NCBI RefSeq assembly: GCF_001544275.1
Contig: NZ_BCQE01000004.1
Span: forward strand, 154,097-218,096
Length of the DNA stretch: 64,000 bases
Direction of reading: 5' to 3'
DNA from: Enterococcus gallinarum NBRC 100675
GTDB lineage: Bacteria > Bacillota > Bacilli > Lactobacillales > Enterococcaceae
In this document: piece by piece, positions 28,015-37,511 of the stretch
Position numbering within the stretch: the first letter of the stretch is position 1
How the letters are laid out: each line of letters opens with the position of its first letter
Made by a program: the position numbers and the translations under genes
The notes under the pieces: model-generated
Database searches by the model: none
Told to the model about the DNA's origin: nothing
The model's input: the letters and a program-made list of their open reading frames with translations, nothing else

Positions 28015-28821
28015 CTAAAAGGCTGGAATTAATGTATCACTATGCTCATTTTCCAAAAATTCTTTGACTTTATCACTGGTCATCGCTTTTCGCAAAACGT
28101 TGATTTTTTCTGAATCTTGATTATCCTTACGAGCAACTAAAGAGATCGCAAATCGATCATCTATCGTTTTCTCTAAGAACAAGGCATCGTCAGGCTTCAG
28201 ACCAATTTTGGCGATATAGGTCGGATAGTTGTAGACAAGGGAGACATTTGGTTCATTATAGGCTTCTGCTAGATTCAATAAGTCCACAGACAACCATTCA
28301 AAGTTTTTAGGATTCGCAGTAATGTCTTTGATCGTACCATTGACTCCAACTCCATCTTTTAATTCAATCAATCCTTGCTCAGCTAAGATGGCTAATGCTC
28401 GTCCTTCATTAGAAACATCATTCGGCAGAGCAACTTTTGTTCCTTCAGGAATGTCTTCAATTTTTGTATACTCTTTTGAATAAAAGCCCACTTTAGCATT
28501 ATAAATTTTGTCTAAAGCCACTAAATCTGCTGATTTTTCTTCATTGTAGCGTTGCATATACGGCTCATGCTGCGCAAAGTTTGCGTCTACTTCCTTATTA
28601 TTCAACAGCTCATTGTATTGAATATTGTCATTTACTTGTACCAATTCAATTTTCCAGCCATCTTCTACCGCATCGGCTGCTACTTTGACAACATCTGTCA
28701 TAGGGGTCGTTTGAGAAGCGACTTTGATCACTTTATCCTCTGATTGCGACTCATTCCCTGTTCCACAAGCTCCGAGAAACGTTACTGCTAGTACTAACCC
28801 CAAAAATATTCCTTTTTTCAT
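28015..28821 (-). CDS. metQ: MetQ/NlpA-family ABC transporter substrate-binding lipoprotein
   Basis: 268 residues with a lipoprotein signal (lipobox LGAC, Cys19) and the NlpA/MetQ fold: VIKVASQTTPMTDVV, DANFAQHEPYMQ, ALPNDVSNEGRAL. By family it captures methionine outside the membrane, but the operon begins with a lipoate ligase, so another ligand is possible. It lies eight bases after metI. Confidence 0.88.
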   Translation of the reverse strand: MKKGIFLGLVLAVTFLGACGTGNESQSEDKVIKVASQTTPMTDVVKVAADAVEDGWKIELVQVNDNIQYNELLNNKEVDANFAQHEPYMQRYNEEKSADLVALDKIYNAKVGFYSKEYTKIEDIPEGTKVALPNDVSNEGRALAILAEQGLIELKDGVGVNGTIKDITANPKNFEWLSVDLLNLAEAYNEPNVSLVYNYPTYIAKIGLKPDDALFLEKTIDDRFAISLVARKDNQDSEKINVLRKAMTSDKVKEFLENEHSDTLIPAF

Positions 28822-28829
28822 TCCTACTC

Positions 28830-29498
28830 CTACTTTCTTTTATCAACTTTTTTTGCTAACCCATTCCCGATCAATTGAATACTAAAAACTGCTACGATCA
28901 TCACCAAAATGGCGAAATACATGACCCCATATTCGTACCGTTGATACCCATAACGGATGGCAAAGTCTCCGATTCCTCCTCCGCCAACGATTCCCATCAC
29001 TGTGGAATAAGACACCATACTGACGATCGTTGTCGTCAGAGACAGGATCAACCCACTTCTTGCTTCCACGAGCAAAAATTCTTTGACATATTGATAAGTG
29101 GAGACACCCAAAGAGCGTGCCAATAGTCCGACATCCTCTGGGACATCCAACAATACTTGCTCGACTAAACGAGCATAGACGACGATTGACACAATACTCA
29201 ATGGGATACTTGCTGGGATCGGCCCAAACGAGCTGCCTAGCAAAAAACGAGTGACGGGAATCATCGCAACAACAAACAGTAAATAAGGAAACGAACGAAT
29301 GACCGTGATCAGCAAATTTAATATTTGATATAAAATCGTTCCCTGATTGTTGTTTTCACGACTAATAAATAATAGAATACCTAATGGCAATCCAATCAAA
29401 ACAGCGGCGAAGATAGAGATACTCATCATGATCAGGGTTTCTTCCATCGCTTGCATCAATTCTGGTAAATAATATTGGATACTCTCAATTATCGTCAT
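28830..29498 (-). CDS. metI: MetI-family ABC transporter permease
   Basis: 222 residues, about five membrane helices, with the permease-ATPase coupling loop ARSLGVSTYQYVKEFLLVEA (EAA motif). It overlaps metN by 14 bases and has AAGGAG eight bases before its ATG. Partner of MetN and MetQ. Confidence 0.9.
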   Translation of the reverse strand: MTIIESIQYYLPELMQAMEETLIMMSISIFAAVLIGLPLGILLFISRENNNQGTILYQILNLLITVIRSFPYLLFVVAMIPVTRFLLGSSFGPIPASIPLSIVSIVVYARLVEQVLLDVPEDVGLLARSLGVSTYQYVKEFLLVEARSGLILSLTTTIVSMVSYSTVMGIVGGGGIGDFAIRYGYQRYEYGVMYFAILVMIVAVFSIQLIGNGLAKKVDKRK

Positions 29499-30207
29499 GC
29501 TTCAGACTCCTTATCACACGATCAACATAGTTTAATTCTTCTTTTTGTAAAAGATGCGGCGTATTGGCTACTTCCGCTACGATTCTTCCTTGTTCCATGA
29601 CATAGACCCGCTCGCAAACTTGTCGAACCGCTGACAATTCATGACTAACAAACACGATTGTAGGCTGGAAAGTGCCATGAACCTTTTGCAATAACGATAA
29701 AACATCTCCCTTAGTATCTTCATCCAATGCACTGGTCGGTTCATCACACAAGAGGATCTTTGGTTCTTTGACCAAAGCACGGGCAATTGCTACTCGTTGC
29801 TTTTCCCCTCCACTTAAAGAAGCAGGATAAACCGAAGCCTTGTCAGACATACCTACGAAGTCTAACGTTTCCATCACCTGTCGTTGTGACTTTCCAGCTA
29901 ATTTTAAAGGCAAATAAACATTGTCGTAGACAGTCAGATTATGGAGCAGATTAAATTGTTGAAAGATCATCGCAATATCTTGCTGTAGTCTTCGTCTCAT
30001 TTTCTTGGTCAATCCTGTCGTGTTCACGCCATCAATCACGATGTCGCCAGCTGAAGGAGATTCGATCAAATTAATCAAACGCAACAAGGTAGACTTCCCG
30101 GAACCGCTTTTGCCGACGATACCGACGATCTCATTGTTGATTGTTAACGATACTCGATCAAGGACATTGTCCTGATATACTTGTGAAACCTCTTTTACTT
30201 CGATCAT
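29485..30207 (-). CDS. metN: MetN-like ABC transporter ATPase without NIL domain
   Basis: ATPase of the importer. Walker A GKSGSGKST, Q-loop, signature LSGGEKQRVAIARAL, Walker B ILLCDEPTSALD and the H-loop SHE are all present. At 240 residues it ends right after the ATPase domain; usual MetN proteins (about 340) carry a C-terminal NIL domain that binds methionine and inhibits transport. The ATG at 30207 is preferred (AGGA seven bases upstream, family N-terminus MIEVKEVSQVYQ); the frame opens earlier, inside lplA. Confidence 0.88.
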   Translation of the reverse strand: MIEVKEVSQVYQDNVLDRVSLTINNEIVGIVGKSGSGKSTLLRLINLIESPSAGDIVIDGVNTTGLTKKMRRRLQQDIAMIFQQFNLLHNLTVYDNVYLPLKLAGKSQRQVMETLDFVGMSDKASVYPASLSGGEKQRVAIARALVKEPKILLCDEPTSALDEDTKGDVLSLLQKVHGTFQPTIVFVSHELSAVRQVCERVYVMEQGRIVAEVANTPHLLQKEELNYVDRVIRSLKHDDN

Positions 30208-30239
30208 ATTTGGTTCCTGACGCTCCTCTGTCTTCAAAC

Positions 30240-31253
30240 TCAATTGAAAAGTAGTGATACAAATTGCTCATTTGTCAATTGATGGATATATTTCGCGACT
30301 TCCACCCCTTGAAAATGCTGCCGCAACTCTTCATTATAAGGAAGACCAATCAGCTGTTTTTCGAGACCAGCGATATCTTCTTCGCCAAAAAAATCTCCAG
30401 TAATTTGTGCTTCTGTGATTTTCCCCTTTGCCACTGAAAAGCGTAGTTCAACGATACCAACATTTTCAAAACGTTTGCGTTTCGTCCATTGATAATTAGG
30501 GGCTTCCCCATAAATCCATTGATCATTGGCATATCGCGATTGATACAACTGATTAATCTTCCGTTGATCCTCAGCCATTAATTTGATTTCTTTTTCTTGG
30601 ATCTCCTCAATGTTGTCGACGTCATAAATATGACAGAGCAATTGATCTCTAAATTCTTTCGTTGACAACTGTTGATATTCGTCAGAAAGATAAGGCTTGA
30701 TGTTGGTCACACTTTTACGCACCGATTTTGTTGCCTTCGAATCGATCTTTTCCTGTGGAACGTTCAACACTTTTGTCAAAACGCTTAAGTCAACATCGAA
30801 CATCAATGTTCCGTGGGAATAGCTTCTGTCATTTTTTGTGTACATGGCATTACCAGAAAATTTCTTTCCTTCAACAAACAAGTCATTTCTTCCCCGTACT
30901 TCAACCTCTTTTGCTCCCATCTTCTGCAATGCTTTCAAAATAGGTTGGGTAGCTCCATGATAATCACCAAAATGAGTCACATCTTTTTTAGTCACAAAAC
31001 TAAAACTCATGTTCCCTAGATCGTCATAAACTGCTCCGCCACCAGAGGTTCGCCGAGTTAAAACGATGTCATTATGTCGTAAATAGTCAAAATTTATTTC
31101 TTCGTAGGCATTTTGGTTTCTGCCGATTATAACACACGGCTTTTGTATGTATAACAGCAAGCATGGTTCTGAAATATCTACGTTATTCATTAAATATTCT
31201 TCAGTAGCTAAGTTCATCCGAATATCATCACTTTTCATTCGATAAAATCTCAT
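30240..31253 (-). CDS. lplA: Lipoate-protein ligase
   Basis: Attaches free lipoate to E2 and GcvH proteins using ATP. The 337 residues have RRTSGGGAVYDDLGNMSFSF and the lysine segment GKKFSGNAMYTKNDRSYSHGT of LplA, followed by the C-terminal accessory domain. The ATG at 31253 follows GGGGTGGGAAA. It is the first gene of an apparent operon with metN-metI-metQ (33-base gap to metN). Confidence 0.9.
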   Translation of the reverse strand: MRFYRMKSDDIRMNLATEEYLMNNVDISEPCLLLYIQKPCVIIGRNQNAYEEINFDYLRHNDIVLTRRTSGGGAVYDDLGNMSFSFVTKKDVTHFGDYHGATQPILKALQKMGAKEVEVRGRNDLFVEGKKFSGNAMYTKNDRSYSHGTLMFDVDLSVLTKVLNVPQEKIDSKATKSVRKSVTNIKPYLSDEYQQLSTKEFRDQLLCHIYDVDNIEEIQEKEIKLMAEDQRKINQLYQSRYANDQWIYGEAPNYQWTKRKRFENVGIVELRFSVAKGKITEAQITGDFFGEEDIAGLEKQLIGLPYNEELRQHFQGVEVAKYIHQLTNEQFVSLLFN

Positions 31254-31408
31254 TTTCCCACCCCACAATGATTTCTAATTATCGCACTCTTATCCTCTCT
31301 TTAATCCACAAGAAAAGCAAGAAATATGCTTAGTTATTTTAGTTTTTTTATCTAGCTAAATCTGTATCATTTGATTAACTCATTCTGTTCTATATATTAT
31401 TTTTAGAC

Positions 31409-31440
31409 AAAAAAATGCTTGAAGCAATTGCTTCAAGCAT
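31409..31440 (-). terminator. Terminator of the CNNM/HlyC-family gene
   Basis: Perfect 26-base palindrome (half ATGCTTGAAGCAA, 31415-31440) followed by six or more T on the minus strand; five bases after the stop. Confidence 0.9.
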
Positions 31441-31445
31441 TCATT

Positions 31446-32822
31446 TTATCGACGAGGTTCGTCTTCTTCAAAATCTTTTTTGAAATAGCGGCGTTCTTCT
31501 TCAGGTTCGACAGCTGTTTCTTCAGGATCATGGAAGATAACGCGGATCTTCAATACACGTGACCCTTCCATTTCTTCTGTGATCAGTGTGACGTTATCCA
31601 CTTTAAAGGATAATTTCTCCCCTTCATCAGGAATCAAACCTAAAGCTGTGATCAAATATCCGGCCATTGTATCAACATCACTCATGTGCAGGCTCATATC
31701 AAATGCTTCATTAAAGTCATCAATCAACATTCGCCCTTGGATGATATACTCATGATCAGAAACTTGTTCATATAATTCTTCTACTTCATCCGATTCATCG
31801 TCGATCTCACCAACGATTTCCTCTAAGAGGTCTTCTAAAGTAACCAGACCTACGACACCGCCGTATTCGTCTAATAAGATAGCCATCTGATTTTGAGTCT
31901 TTTTCAACTCATAGAGTAAGTCATCAATAAATACAGTTTCAGGCACAAATAATGGTTCTTGGAGGATTTGTTTAATATCTAATGTTTCAAATCCATATTT
32001 ATAGGCACATTTCAGCAGGTTTTTTGTATGTAAAATACCTACGACTTTGTCTTTGTCCTCATTATATACTGGGATTCGAGAATAGTTTTCTGCTAAAATT
32101 TCTGTCAAAATTTCATCTACTGAGTCATTGATATCGACCATAAATGCAGTAGTGCGGGGCACCATCACTTCACGGGCCACCTTAGTATCCAATGAAAAGA
32201 TTCCTTGTAGCATTTCCAGTTCATCTTCTTCAAAGACACCTTCTGTTTCTAACATATACCGCATTTCATCACGAGTCATTTTTGTATCTTCATCATCAAA
32301 TTCCATTGGTGTGATTCGAGCTAACAAACTAGTTGAAGCAGAAAGCAACCACACAAAGGGTTTTGCGATCGTACCAATCACACGTATCACACCTGAAGTA
32401 AATTGAGCGACTTCTTCAGATTTGTTCATTGCGATTCGTTTTGGATACAATTCACCAAATACGATCGAAACATAGGTCAAAATCGCTAATACAATGATAT
32501 TAGCCAGGCTTTTTGCTGCAGCTCCGCCACCTAGAACGGGTGCTAAGCGGGTAGATAGCGTATCTGCCAGTGAGGCCCCTGATAAGATATTGACTAATGT
32601 GATCCCAACTTGGATCGTCGACAAGAAGTTGGTGGGATTGTCAATGATTTTCAATAATTTTTGTGATTTGACATTTCCTTCCTCAGCCTTCTGTTCTACA
32701 CGGTTCTTATTAACTGAAACAACCGCGATTTCTGAAGCAGCCAAGAAAGCATTGATCAATGTCAAAACGATCAATAATAAAATTTGCGCTAATAGCGACT
32801 GACTCTCGGGGTCAGCATTCAT
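31446..32822 (-). CDS. CNNM/HlyC (CorC-type) membrane protein with CBS pair
   Basis: 458 residues. An N-terminal DUF21 domain of about four membrane helices (1-180) is followed by two CBS domains (REVMVPRTTAFMVD, VVGILHTKNLL, LLDEYGGVVGLVTLEDLLEEIVGEI) and a CorC/HlyC C-terminal domain with an acidic tail. Members such as MpfA export or regulate Mg2+ and help resist excess magnesium; the older name hemolysin is misleading. Monocistronic with its own terminator. Confidence 0.88.
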   Translation of the reverse strand: MNADPESQSLLAQILLLIVLTLINAFLAASEIAVVSVNKNRVEQKAEEGNVKSQKLLKIIDNPTNFLSTIQVGITLVNILSGASLADTLSTRLAPVLGGGAAAKSLANIIVLAILTYVSIVFGELYPKRIAMNKSEEVAQFTSGVIRVIGTIAKPFVWLLSASTSLLARITPMEFDDEDTKMTRDEMRYMLETEGVFEEDELEMLQGIFSLDTKVAREVMVPRTTAFMVDINDSVDEILTEILAENYSRIPVYNEDKDKVVGILHTKNLLKCAYKYGFETLDIKQILQEPLFVPETVFIDDLLYELKKTQNQMAILLDEYGGVVGLVTLEDLLEEIVGEIDDESDEVEELYEQVSDHEYIIQGRMLIDDFNEAFDMSLHMSDVDTMAGYLITALGLIPDEGEKLSFKVDNVTLITEEMEGSRVLKIRVIFHDPEETAVEPEEERRYFKKDFEEDEPRR

Positions 32823-32854
32823 AATAGCATTCTCTCCTTATTTTTACATTTTCT

Positions 32855-32882
32855 AAAAAAAATCGTGGGCTATACCCACGAT
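32855..32882 (-). terminator. Terminator of the AI-2E-family gene
   Basis: Eight-base stem ATCGTGGG/CCCACGAT with a five-base loop and eight T on the minus strand. Confidence 0.85.
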
Positions 32883-32923
32883 AAAATCGTATCATAAAGC
32901 TTTTTTCTTTGCAATAAAAACCA

Positions 32924-34048
32924 TCAGTTATCTAGTTCGATCAATTTCTCCTGGTTTTTCTTGCTTTTATCGTCACGAATCAAACGAATCACAAAAATCA
33001 CAATCGTGCGACAAATGGCGTAGAAAGGTACTCCTAAGAAAATACCCAGTAATCCAGCGATGTTCCCTGCGACTAGCAACACTAAAATAATGGTTAGCGG
33101 ATGAATCGCCAATGACTTGCCGATGACATTAGGATAGATCACATTACCGTCTAATTGTTGAACGACTAACACGACTACACCACATAACAGAGCCCGGAAA
33201 GGATCATCAAAGATCGTCACTAAAACTGCCGGAATCAAGCCGAGGTAAGGGCCTAAATAAGGAATCAAGTTAGTGATCCCTGCAATGACACCAAATAAAA
33301 AGGCGTAATTGACACCCACTAGCCAGTAGCCGATAAAGGTAAAGGTCGCGACAAAAATACATTCAATCGCTTGCCCGCTAATGTAATTGGACAATGTTTT
33401 ATTCAGATCACCCAATAACTCGATGATTTGATTTCGTCTTTTTTCAGGTAAAACTGATTGAATATTTGGCACAAGTTTCTCGCCGTCTTTCAGCATATAA
33501 AACAAGATGAATGGCACTGTAACAATGATCATCGTTGCTGAAGCAATCGTTCCTACGATCGATCCCAAACTTGTTGACAGCCCACTTAGAAATTGTTGCA
33601 GCAATGAACCATAGGAAAGATTGAGATTTTCTAACTGTTGCGCAAAGTCGATCTGTTTAAATACTGGGTCATCTGCTATTTTAGAAATCCAAGTCTCCAT
33701 ATTTTTAGCAAAAGTAGGAATATTTTCTGCAAGTTGTGAAATTTGGTTGATCAGATTTGGAATCACGCTTACGACTGTTAGGACAATAGCTGCTACTAAT
33801 AAGAGTAAAACTAAAATCACAGCGTAGATTCTTTTGATCTTGGTGGTCTTCATCAGAAAAACGACGATCGGATTAAGTAGATAGTACAAAAAGCCTGCAA
33901 TCAAGACCGGCGCAAATAATGTCGAAAAAAATGTTCCTACTGGTGCAAATAAGAAATTGATTTTGCTCAATACCAGGGCTAACGTGGCAAGAACGAGAAT
34001 TTCTAATGACCAGAAGAAAAGTTTTGATTGTTTGAATTTGTCGAACAA
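32924..34048 (-). CDS. AI-2E-family transporter (PerM-like)
   Basis: 374-residue membrane protein with about eight helices, a large extracytoplasmic segment after helix 3 (residues about 95-160) and the family core FLFGVIAGITNLIPYLGPYLG. Members have been linked to autoinducer-2 export or to Na+/H+ antiport; the substrate cannot be read here. Basic C-terminal tail. Confidence 0.85.
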   Translation of the reverse strand: MFDKFKQSKLFFWSLEILVLATLALVLSKINFLFAPVGTFFSTLFAPVLIAGFLYYLLNPIVVFLMKTTKIKRIYAVILVLLLLVAAIVLTVVSVIPNLINQISQLAENIPTFAKNMETWISKIADDPVFKQIDFAQQLENLNLSYGSLLQQFLSGLSTSLGSIVGTIASATMIIVTVPFILFYMLKDGEKLVPNIQSVLPEKRRNQIIELLGDLNKTLSNYISGQAIECIFVATFTFIGYWLVGVNYAFLFGVIAGITNLIPYLGPYLGLIPAVLVTIFDDPFRALLCGVVVLVVQQLDGNVIYPNVIGKSLAIHPLTIILVLLVAGNIAGLLGIFLGVPFYAICRTIVIFVIRLIRDDKSKKNQEKLIELDN

Positions 34049-34187
34049 ACGATTCCCTCCTTTTTTTCACTATTATAGAGTATTTTGCAAAAAAAAGCTT
34101 GCGACTTTAGCCGCAAAAGTAATTTTTCTTTTCGTAAAAATGGTATACTTAGAAAATAATTGATGAAATAAGAAGGTGGTTGATTTT

Positions 34188-34628
34188 ATGTTCGTCGCAC
34201 AAACCAAAGATACATTAAGCGAAATTTATTTGGACTCGTTGAAAATTCGTAATGATGTCTTCGTCAAAGAACAAGGCGTGCCCTTAAGTCTTGAAATCGA
34301 TCAGGACGAAGCAAACGCGGTTCATTTTGTTCTCTATAATGAACAAAAAGAAGCAACAGCAACTTTGCGACTGCTTCCTATAGATAGCCACACATTGAAA
34401 CTTCAGCGTATGGCCGTACCCGTTGCCCATCGCAAAAAAGGCTTAGGACGAATTTTGATCCAAGGGGCGGAGGATTTTGCTCGGAAACAAGGGTTTCAAA
34501 AAATCACTTTAGGTGCTCAGCTAACCGCAAAAGGTTTTTATCTTTCTCTAGGCTACCAACCGGAAGGGGAAGAATTTCTTGATGCGGATATGCCCCACAT
34601 CAAAATGAGTAAATATCTGCAGAACTAG
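34188..34628 (+). CDS. GNAT-family N-acetyltransferase (ElaA-like)
   Basis: 146 residues with RNDVFVKEQGVP, the ElaA/YjcF-type N-terminus, the acetyl-CoA loop RKKGLGRILIQGAEDFA and GFYLSLGYQPEGEEFLDADMPHI. Substrate unknown. ATG 34188 lies eight bases after AAGGTGG; a GTG four codons earlier overlaps it. An extended -10 (TGGTATACT, 34141-34149) is the likely promoter. Confidence 0.85.
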   Translation: MFVAQTKDTLSEIYLDSLKIRNDVFVKEQGVPLSLEIDQDEANAVHFVLYNEQKEATATLRLLPIDSHTLKLQRMAVPVAHRKKGLGRILIQGAEDFARKQGFQKITLGAQLTAKGFYLSLGYQPEGEEFLDADMPHIKMSKYLQN

Positions 34629-34636
34629 GTATCTTA

Positions 34637-34677
34637 AAAGCTGTCAATCACTTATAACTCACGTGATTGACAGCTTT
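34637..34677 (+). terminator. Hairpin after the ElaA-like gene
   Basis: 15-base perfect stem AAAGCTGTCAATCAC/GTGATTGACAGCTTT with an 11-base loop, nine bases after the stop; the T-run is part of the stem. Confidence 0.65.
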
Positions 34678-34766
34678 CGCTGCTCTATAGAACTGGATGA
34701 ATCTCCTTTTAAAGAAGCCCCGCCTTACAAATCAATCAGTTGATGACAGGCACTATTTTTTGATAC

Positions 34767-34802
34767 AAAAAGACTCGACTTGTAATTAAAGTCGAGTCTT
34801 TT
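34767..34802 (-). terminator. Terminator of ygaC
   Basis: 14-base stem AAAAGACTCGACTT/AAGTCGAGTCTTTT with a seven-base loop and T-run on the minus strand. Confidence 0.85.
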
Positions 34803-34836
34803 GCACAATGAAGTGATCCTTTACGGCTACTCCTTG

Positions 34837-35370
34837 CTATTTCTGAGACAACTGCTTGTAGCGATCATACCAAATGTCCACATACCCCTCAGAAAATGGT
34901 CCTTTGCCATTATTGATCCAATCTACTAAAATTTTGACATTTTCTTTTAAAATAAAATCAATGTCCTGCGGATAATGCATGATCTTGCTATGAAGCTCAT
35001 ATTCATCCACATCTAGTAAACGTTTCTCACCATCAGGAAATACTTTGATATCAAGGTCATAATCGATATATTTCAAGGCCTCTTCATCAAGCAAATACGG
35101 TGAAGCGAGATTACAATAATAGGAAACCCCCTTTTCTCGGATCATTGCGATTACATTAAACCAGTATTTTTTATGAAAATATACAATAGCTGGCTCACGG
35201 GTAACCCAGCGTCTTCCATCCGATTCAGTCACCAATGTATGATCATTGACACCAATCATTGAGAATTCGCTCGTCTTTAAGACCATAGTATCCCGCCACG
35301 TTCGATGCAAATTGCCGTCATGTTTGTAGCTTTGGATGCTGACAAACTCTCCTTCTTTTGGAACTCGCAT
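34837..35370 (-). CDS. DUF402-family nucleoside phosphatase (YgaC/Ntdp-like)
   Basis: 177 residues, the standard length of the Firmicute UPF0374/YgaC family, with DUF402 core segments [33 protein letters not shown] and [22 protein letters not shown]. The staphylococcal member hydrolyses nucleoside tri- and diphosphates. Monocistronic. Confidence 0.85.
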   Translation of the reverse strand: MRVPKEGEFVSIQSYKHDGNLHRTWRDTMVLKTSEFSMIGVNDHTLVTESDGRRWVTREPAIVYFHKKYWFNVIAMIREKGVSYYCNLASPYLLDEEALKYIDYDLDIKVFPDGEKRLLDVDEYELHSKIMHYPQDIDFILKENVKILVDWINNGKGPFSEGYVDIWYDRYKQLSQK

Positions 35371-35463
35371 AGCAACCCTTCCCTCAGCAAGAAAACTTGC
35401 GTTTTGTTTGGGTGTTCATTACACCGATATCGTAAATATTATAGCAATAAAACAACCCTTTGC

Positions 35464-36609
35464 CTAGAAATGTTTATCGACTTTATGATTTTTCTTCAAT
35501 TGTTCGACTAATTTCAACTGAGGTTTGGGAAAGACATACTGTTCAAATTCTTCTGGCGCAGCCCATTGACTGTGTTCTAAGGAGAATTCCGACGGTGTGC
35601 GTCCATAAAAAAGCAGTACGTGCCATTTCAAATGACTAAAGATGTGAGTAACCTCACCAAGATGTCTTTTTTGCCAAACGACGGGAAATTCAGGGAAAAT
35701 CGGAGCTGGTTCTTCTGCAACTGCATCCAATGTTAACTGTTGGTCTTGCCAATAAGCCAATAATTGCGTATAGGTCGCCTGATCCACTTCCAAAAGCGGA
35801 AAATGCCACATTTTGGCTAACAATCCAGTTTCTGGCCGCTGCACCAATAAAAAGCGGCCATCTTCTTCAATAGCTCCAGCAATGTAGTACACGTCTTTTG
35901 GCTTCGCTTTTTTTGATTTTACGGGAAAGTCGGTTTGTGTTCCCTGCTGATAAGCTAGACAATATTCTTGCAGTGGACATTCCTCGCATAATGGCGAAGT
36001 AGGCGTACAAATACTTGAACCAAGATCCATCAAAGCTTGATTGAATTCTCCTGGCTCATCGTGAGAAATGATTGTACGCATTGCTTCATCAAAGACTCCG
36101 CGAGAACTTGCTTTTGCTATATCTGCCTCAATACAAAACAAACGACTCACTACACGCATCACATTGCCATCGATTGCAGGTTCCGGCAATCCAAAAGCGA
36201 TACTGCCGATCGCCCCGGCAGTGTAAGGACCAATCCCCTTTAACGAACGAATATCAGTGATGGTCTGTGGCATCTCTCCATCGAACTCTGCCATGATTTG
36301 TTGAGCGGCAGCTTTTAAATTGCGGGCACGAGAGTAATAACCCAATCCTTCCCAAGCCTTCAAAAGCTTCTGTTCTTCTGCACCAGCTAAATCTTTGATG
36401 GTTGGAAATTGTTCCATAAAGCGGTAATAATAGCCAATGACGGTGTCCACTCTTGTTTGCTGGAGCATGATCTCCGAGATCCAGATTGCATAGGGATCAT
36501 TGGTTGCTCGCCAAGGGAGATTCCTTTTTTCATCATGGTACCAGTTCAAAAACTTGTCTTGGAAAGAACGAATGTCCTCTTCTGACCACTTTTCCCACTG
36601 TTTATTCAT
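35464..36609 (-). CDS. mutY: A/G-specific adenine DNA glycosylase
   Basis: Removes adenine mispaired with 8-oxoguanine. The 381 residues have EIMLQQTRVDTV with the catalytic Glu, the helix-hairpin-helix LKGIGPYTAGAI with the catalytic Asp in AIDGNVMRV, the iron-sulfur cysteines (CTPTSPLCEECPLQEYC) and a C-terminal MutT-like domain. ATG 36609 overlaps the recX stop (ATGAATAA), with GAGG nine bases upstream, so the two are coupled. Confidence 0.95.
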   Translation of the reverse strand: MNKQWEKWSEEDIRSFQDKFLNWYHDEKRNLPWRATNDPYAIWISEIMLQQTRVDTVIGYYYRFMEQFPTIKDLAGAEEQKLLKAWEGLGYYSRARNLKAAAQQIMAEFDGEMPQTITDIRSLKGIGPYTAGAIGSIAFGLPEPAIDGNVMRVVSRLFCIEADIAKASSRGVFDEAMRTIISHDEPGEFNQALMDLGSSICTPTSPLCEECPLQEYCLAYQQGTQTDFPVKSKKAKPKDVYYIAGAIEEDGRFLLVQRPETGLLAKMWHFPLLEVDQATYTQLLAYWQDQQLTLDAVAEEPAPIFPEFPVVWQKRHLGEVTHIFSHLKWHVLLFYGRTPSEFSLEHSQWAAPEEFEQYVFPKPQLKLVEQLKKNHKVDKHF

Positions 36610-37396
36610 CCATAACTTCCTCATCTAAAAATTGTTGGATCGCATCCAGCGCGAACCCTTTTTGGTAAAGACCTTGTTTGATTTTCATTTTTCTTTTATT
36701 CAAAGGCAACCGCTGATGTCTTCGTAAAAGTCGTTGACCCTCTTTTTGCAAAGCTGCGTTTTCCTCTTCGTCGTCTCTATCTGTAGGCAGTTCATCTAAA
36801 ATTAATTGGATAACTGGTTGTCTAAACCCTTTTTGCATTAGGTGCAGCGATAGTTTCTGCATCATCTCTTTGTGACTTTTCCCTTGAAACCGACGCAATG
36901 CTTTTTCGGCAGTATGATAGCCGACATCAAATTGCTGTTCTTCTGTATATAACGGCATCACTTCTTGAATCACTTCTTCAGACAGCCCTTTTTGTTTTAG
37001 TTGCTGACTGATGACTGATGGCCCTTTGTCTCCTAAACGGATTTGTGTCCGCAAGTAGCTTTCTCCATAGGTACGGTCATCAAGTAAATTTAGTTCTTTC
37101 AATCGCTGCACGACCAAATGGCGATCCTCTAAATTGATTTCTTTGTCTTTTAGGTAGGTACGAACTTCTTTTTCGGAACGCAGTTGATAACTAATGTAAT
37201 TCATTGCTTGCTGCAGCCCAATATCAAAACCGGAGCTTTTTTTGATTTCGGTCAACTCTTCTTCCGTTACTTCTTTTCCTTTTAGAAGACGGAAACGAAC
37301 CAGAAGATCCTCAGAAACCCGCAAAGATTCTCCATTGGAGCAGTCTACTTCGTAAAAGGGACCTTTTCCCTTACTGATACGAATGATCGTTATCAT
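36602..37396 (-). CDS. recX: Regulatory protein RecX
   Basis: Modulates RecA filaments. The 264 residues are the long Firmicute form built of three-helix repeats (YLRTQIRLGDKGPSVISQQL, LSLHLMQKGFRQPVIQLIL, IKQGLYQKGFALDAIQQFL). The ATG at 37396 lies eight bases after GAGG; a GTG three codons earlier overlaps that site. Coupled to mutY. Confidence 0.9.
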   Translation of the reverse strand: MITIIRISKGKGPFYEVDCSNGESLRVSEDLLVRFRLLKGKEVTEEELTEIKKSSGFDIGLQQAMNYISYQLRSEKEVRTYLKDKEINLEDRHLVVQRLKELNLLDDRTYGESYLRTQIRLGDKGPSVISQQLKQKGLSEEVIQEVMPLYTEEQQFDVGYHTAEKALRRFQGKSHKEMMQKLSLHLMQKGFRQPVIQLILDELPTDRDDEEENAALQKEGQRLLRRHQRLPLNKRKMKIKQGLYQKGFALDAIQQFLDEEVMDE

Positions 37397-37511
37397 TTTC
37401 TTCACCTCACGAACGTATATTCTAGTTTATCACAAAAAAGGGGAAATTCCTTCAAAAGAGCTATAAAAAGTATGGTAAAATAGAGAGACTATTTATCGAT
37501 AAGGAGCAATC

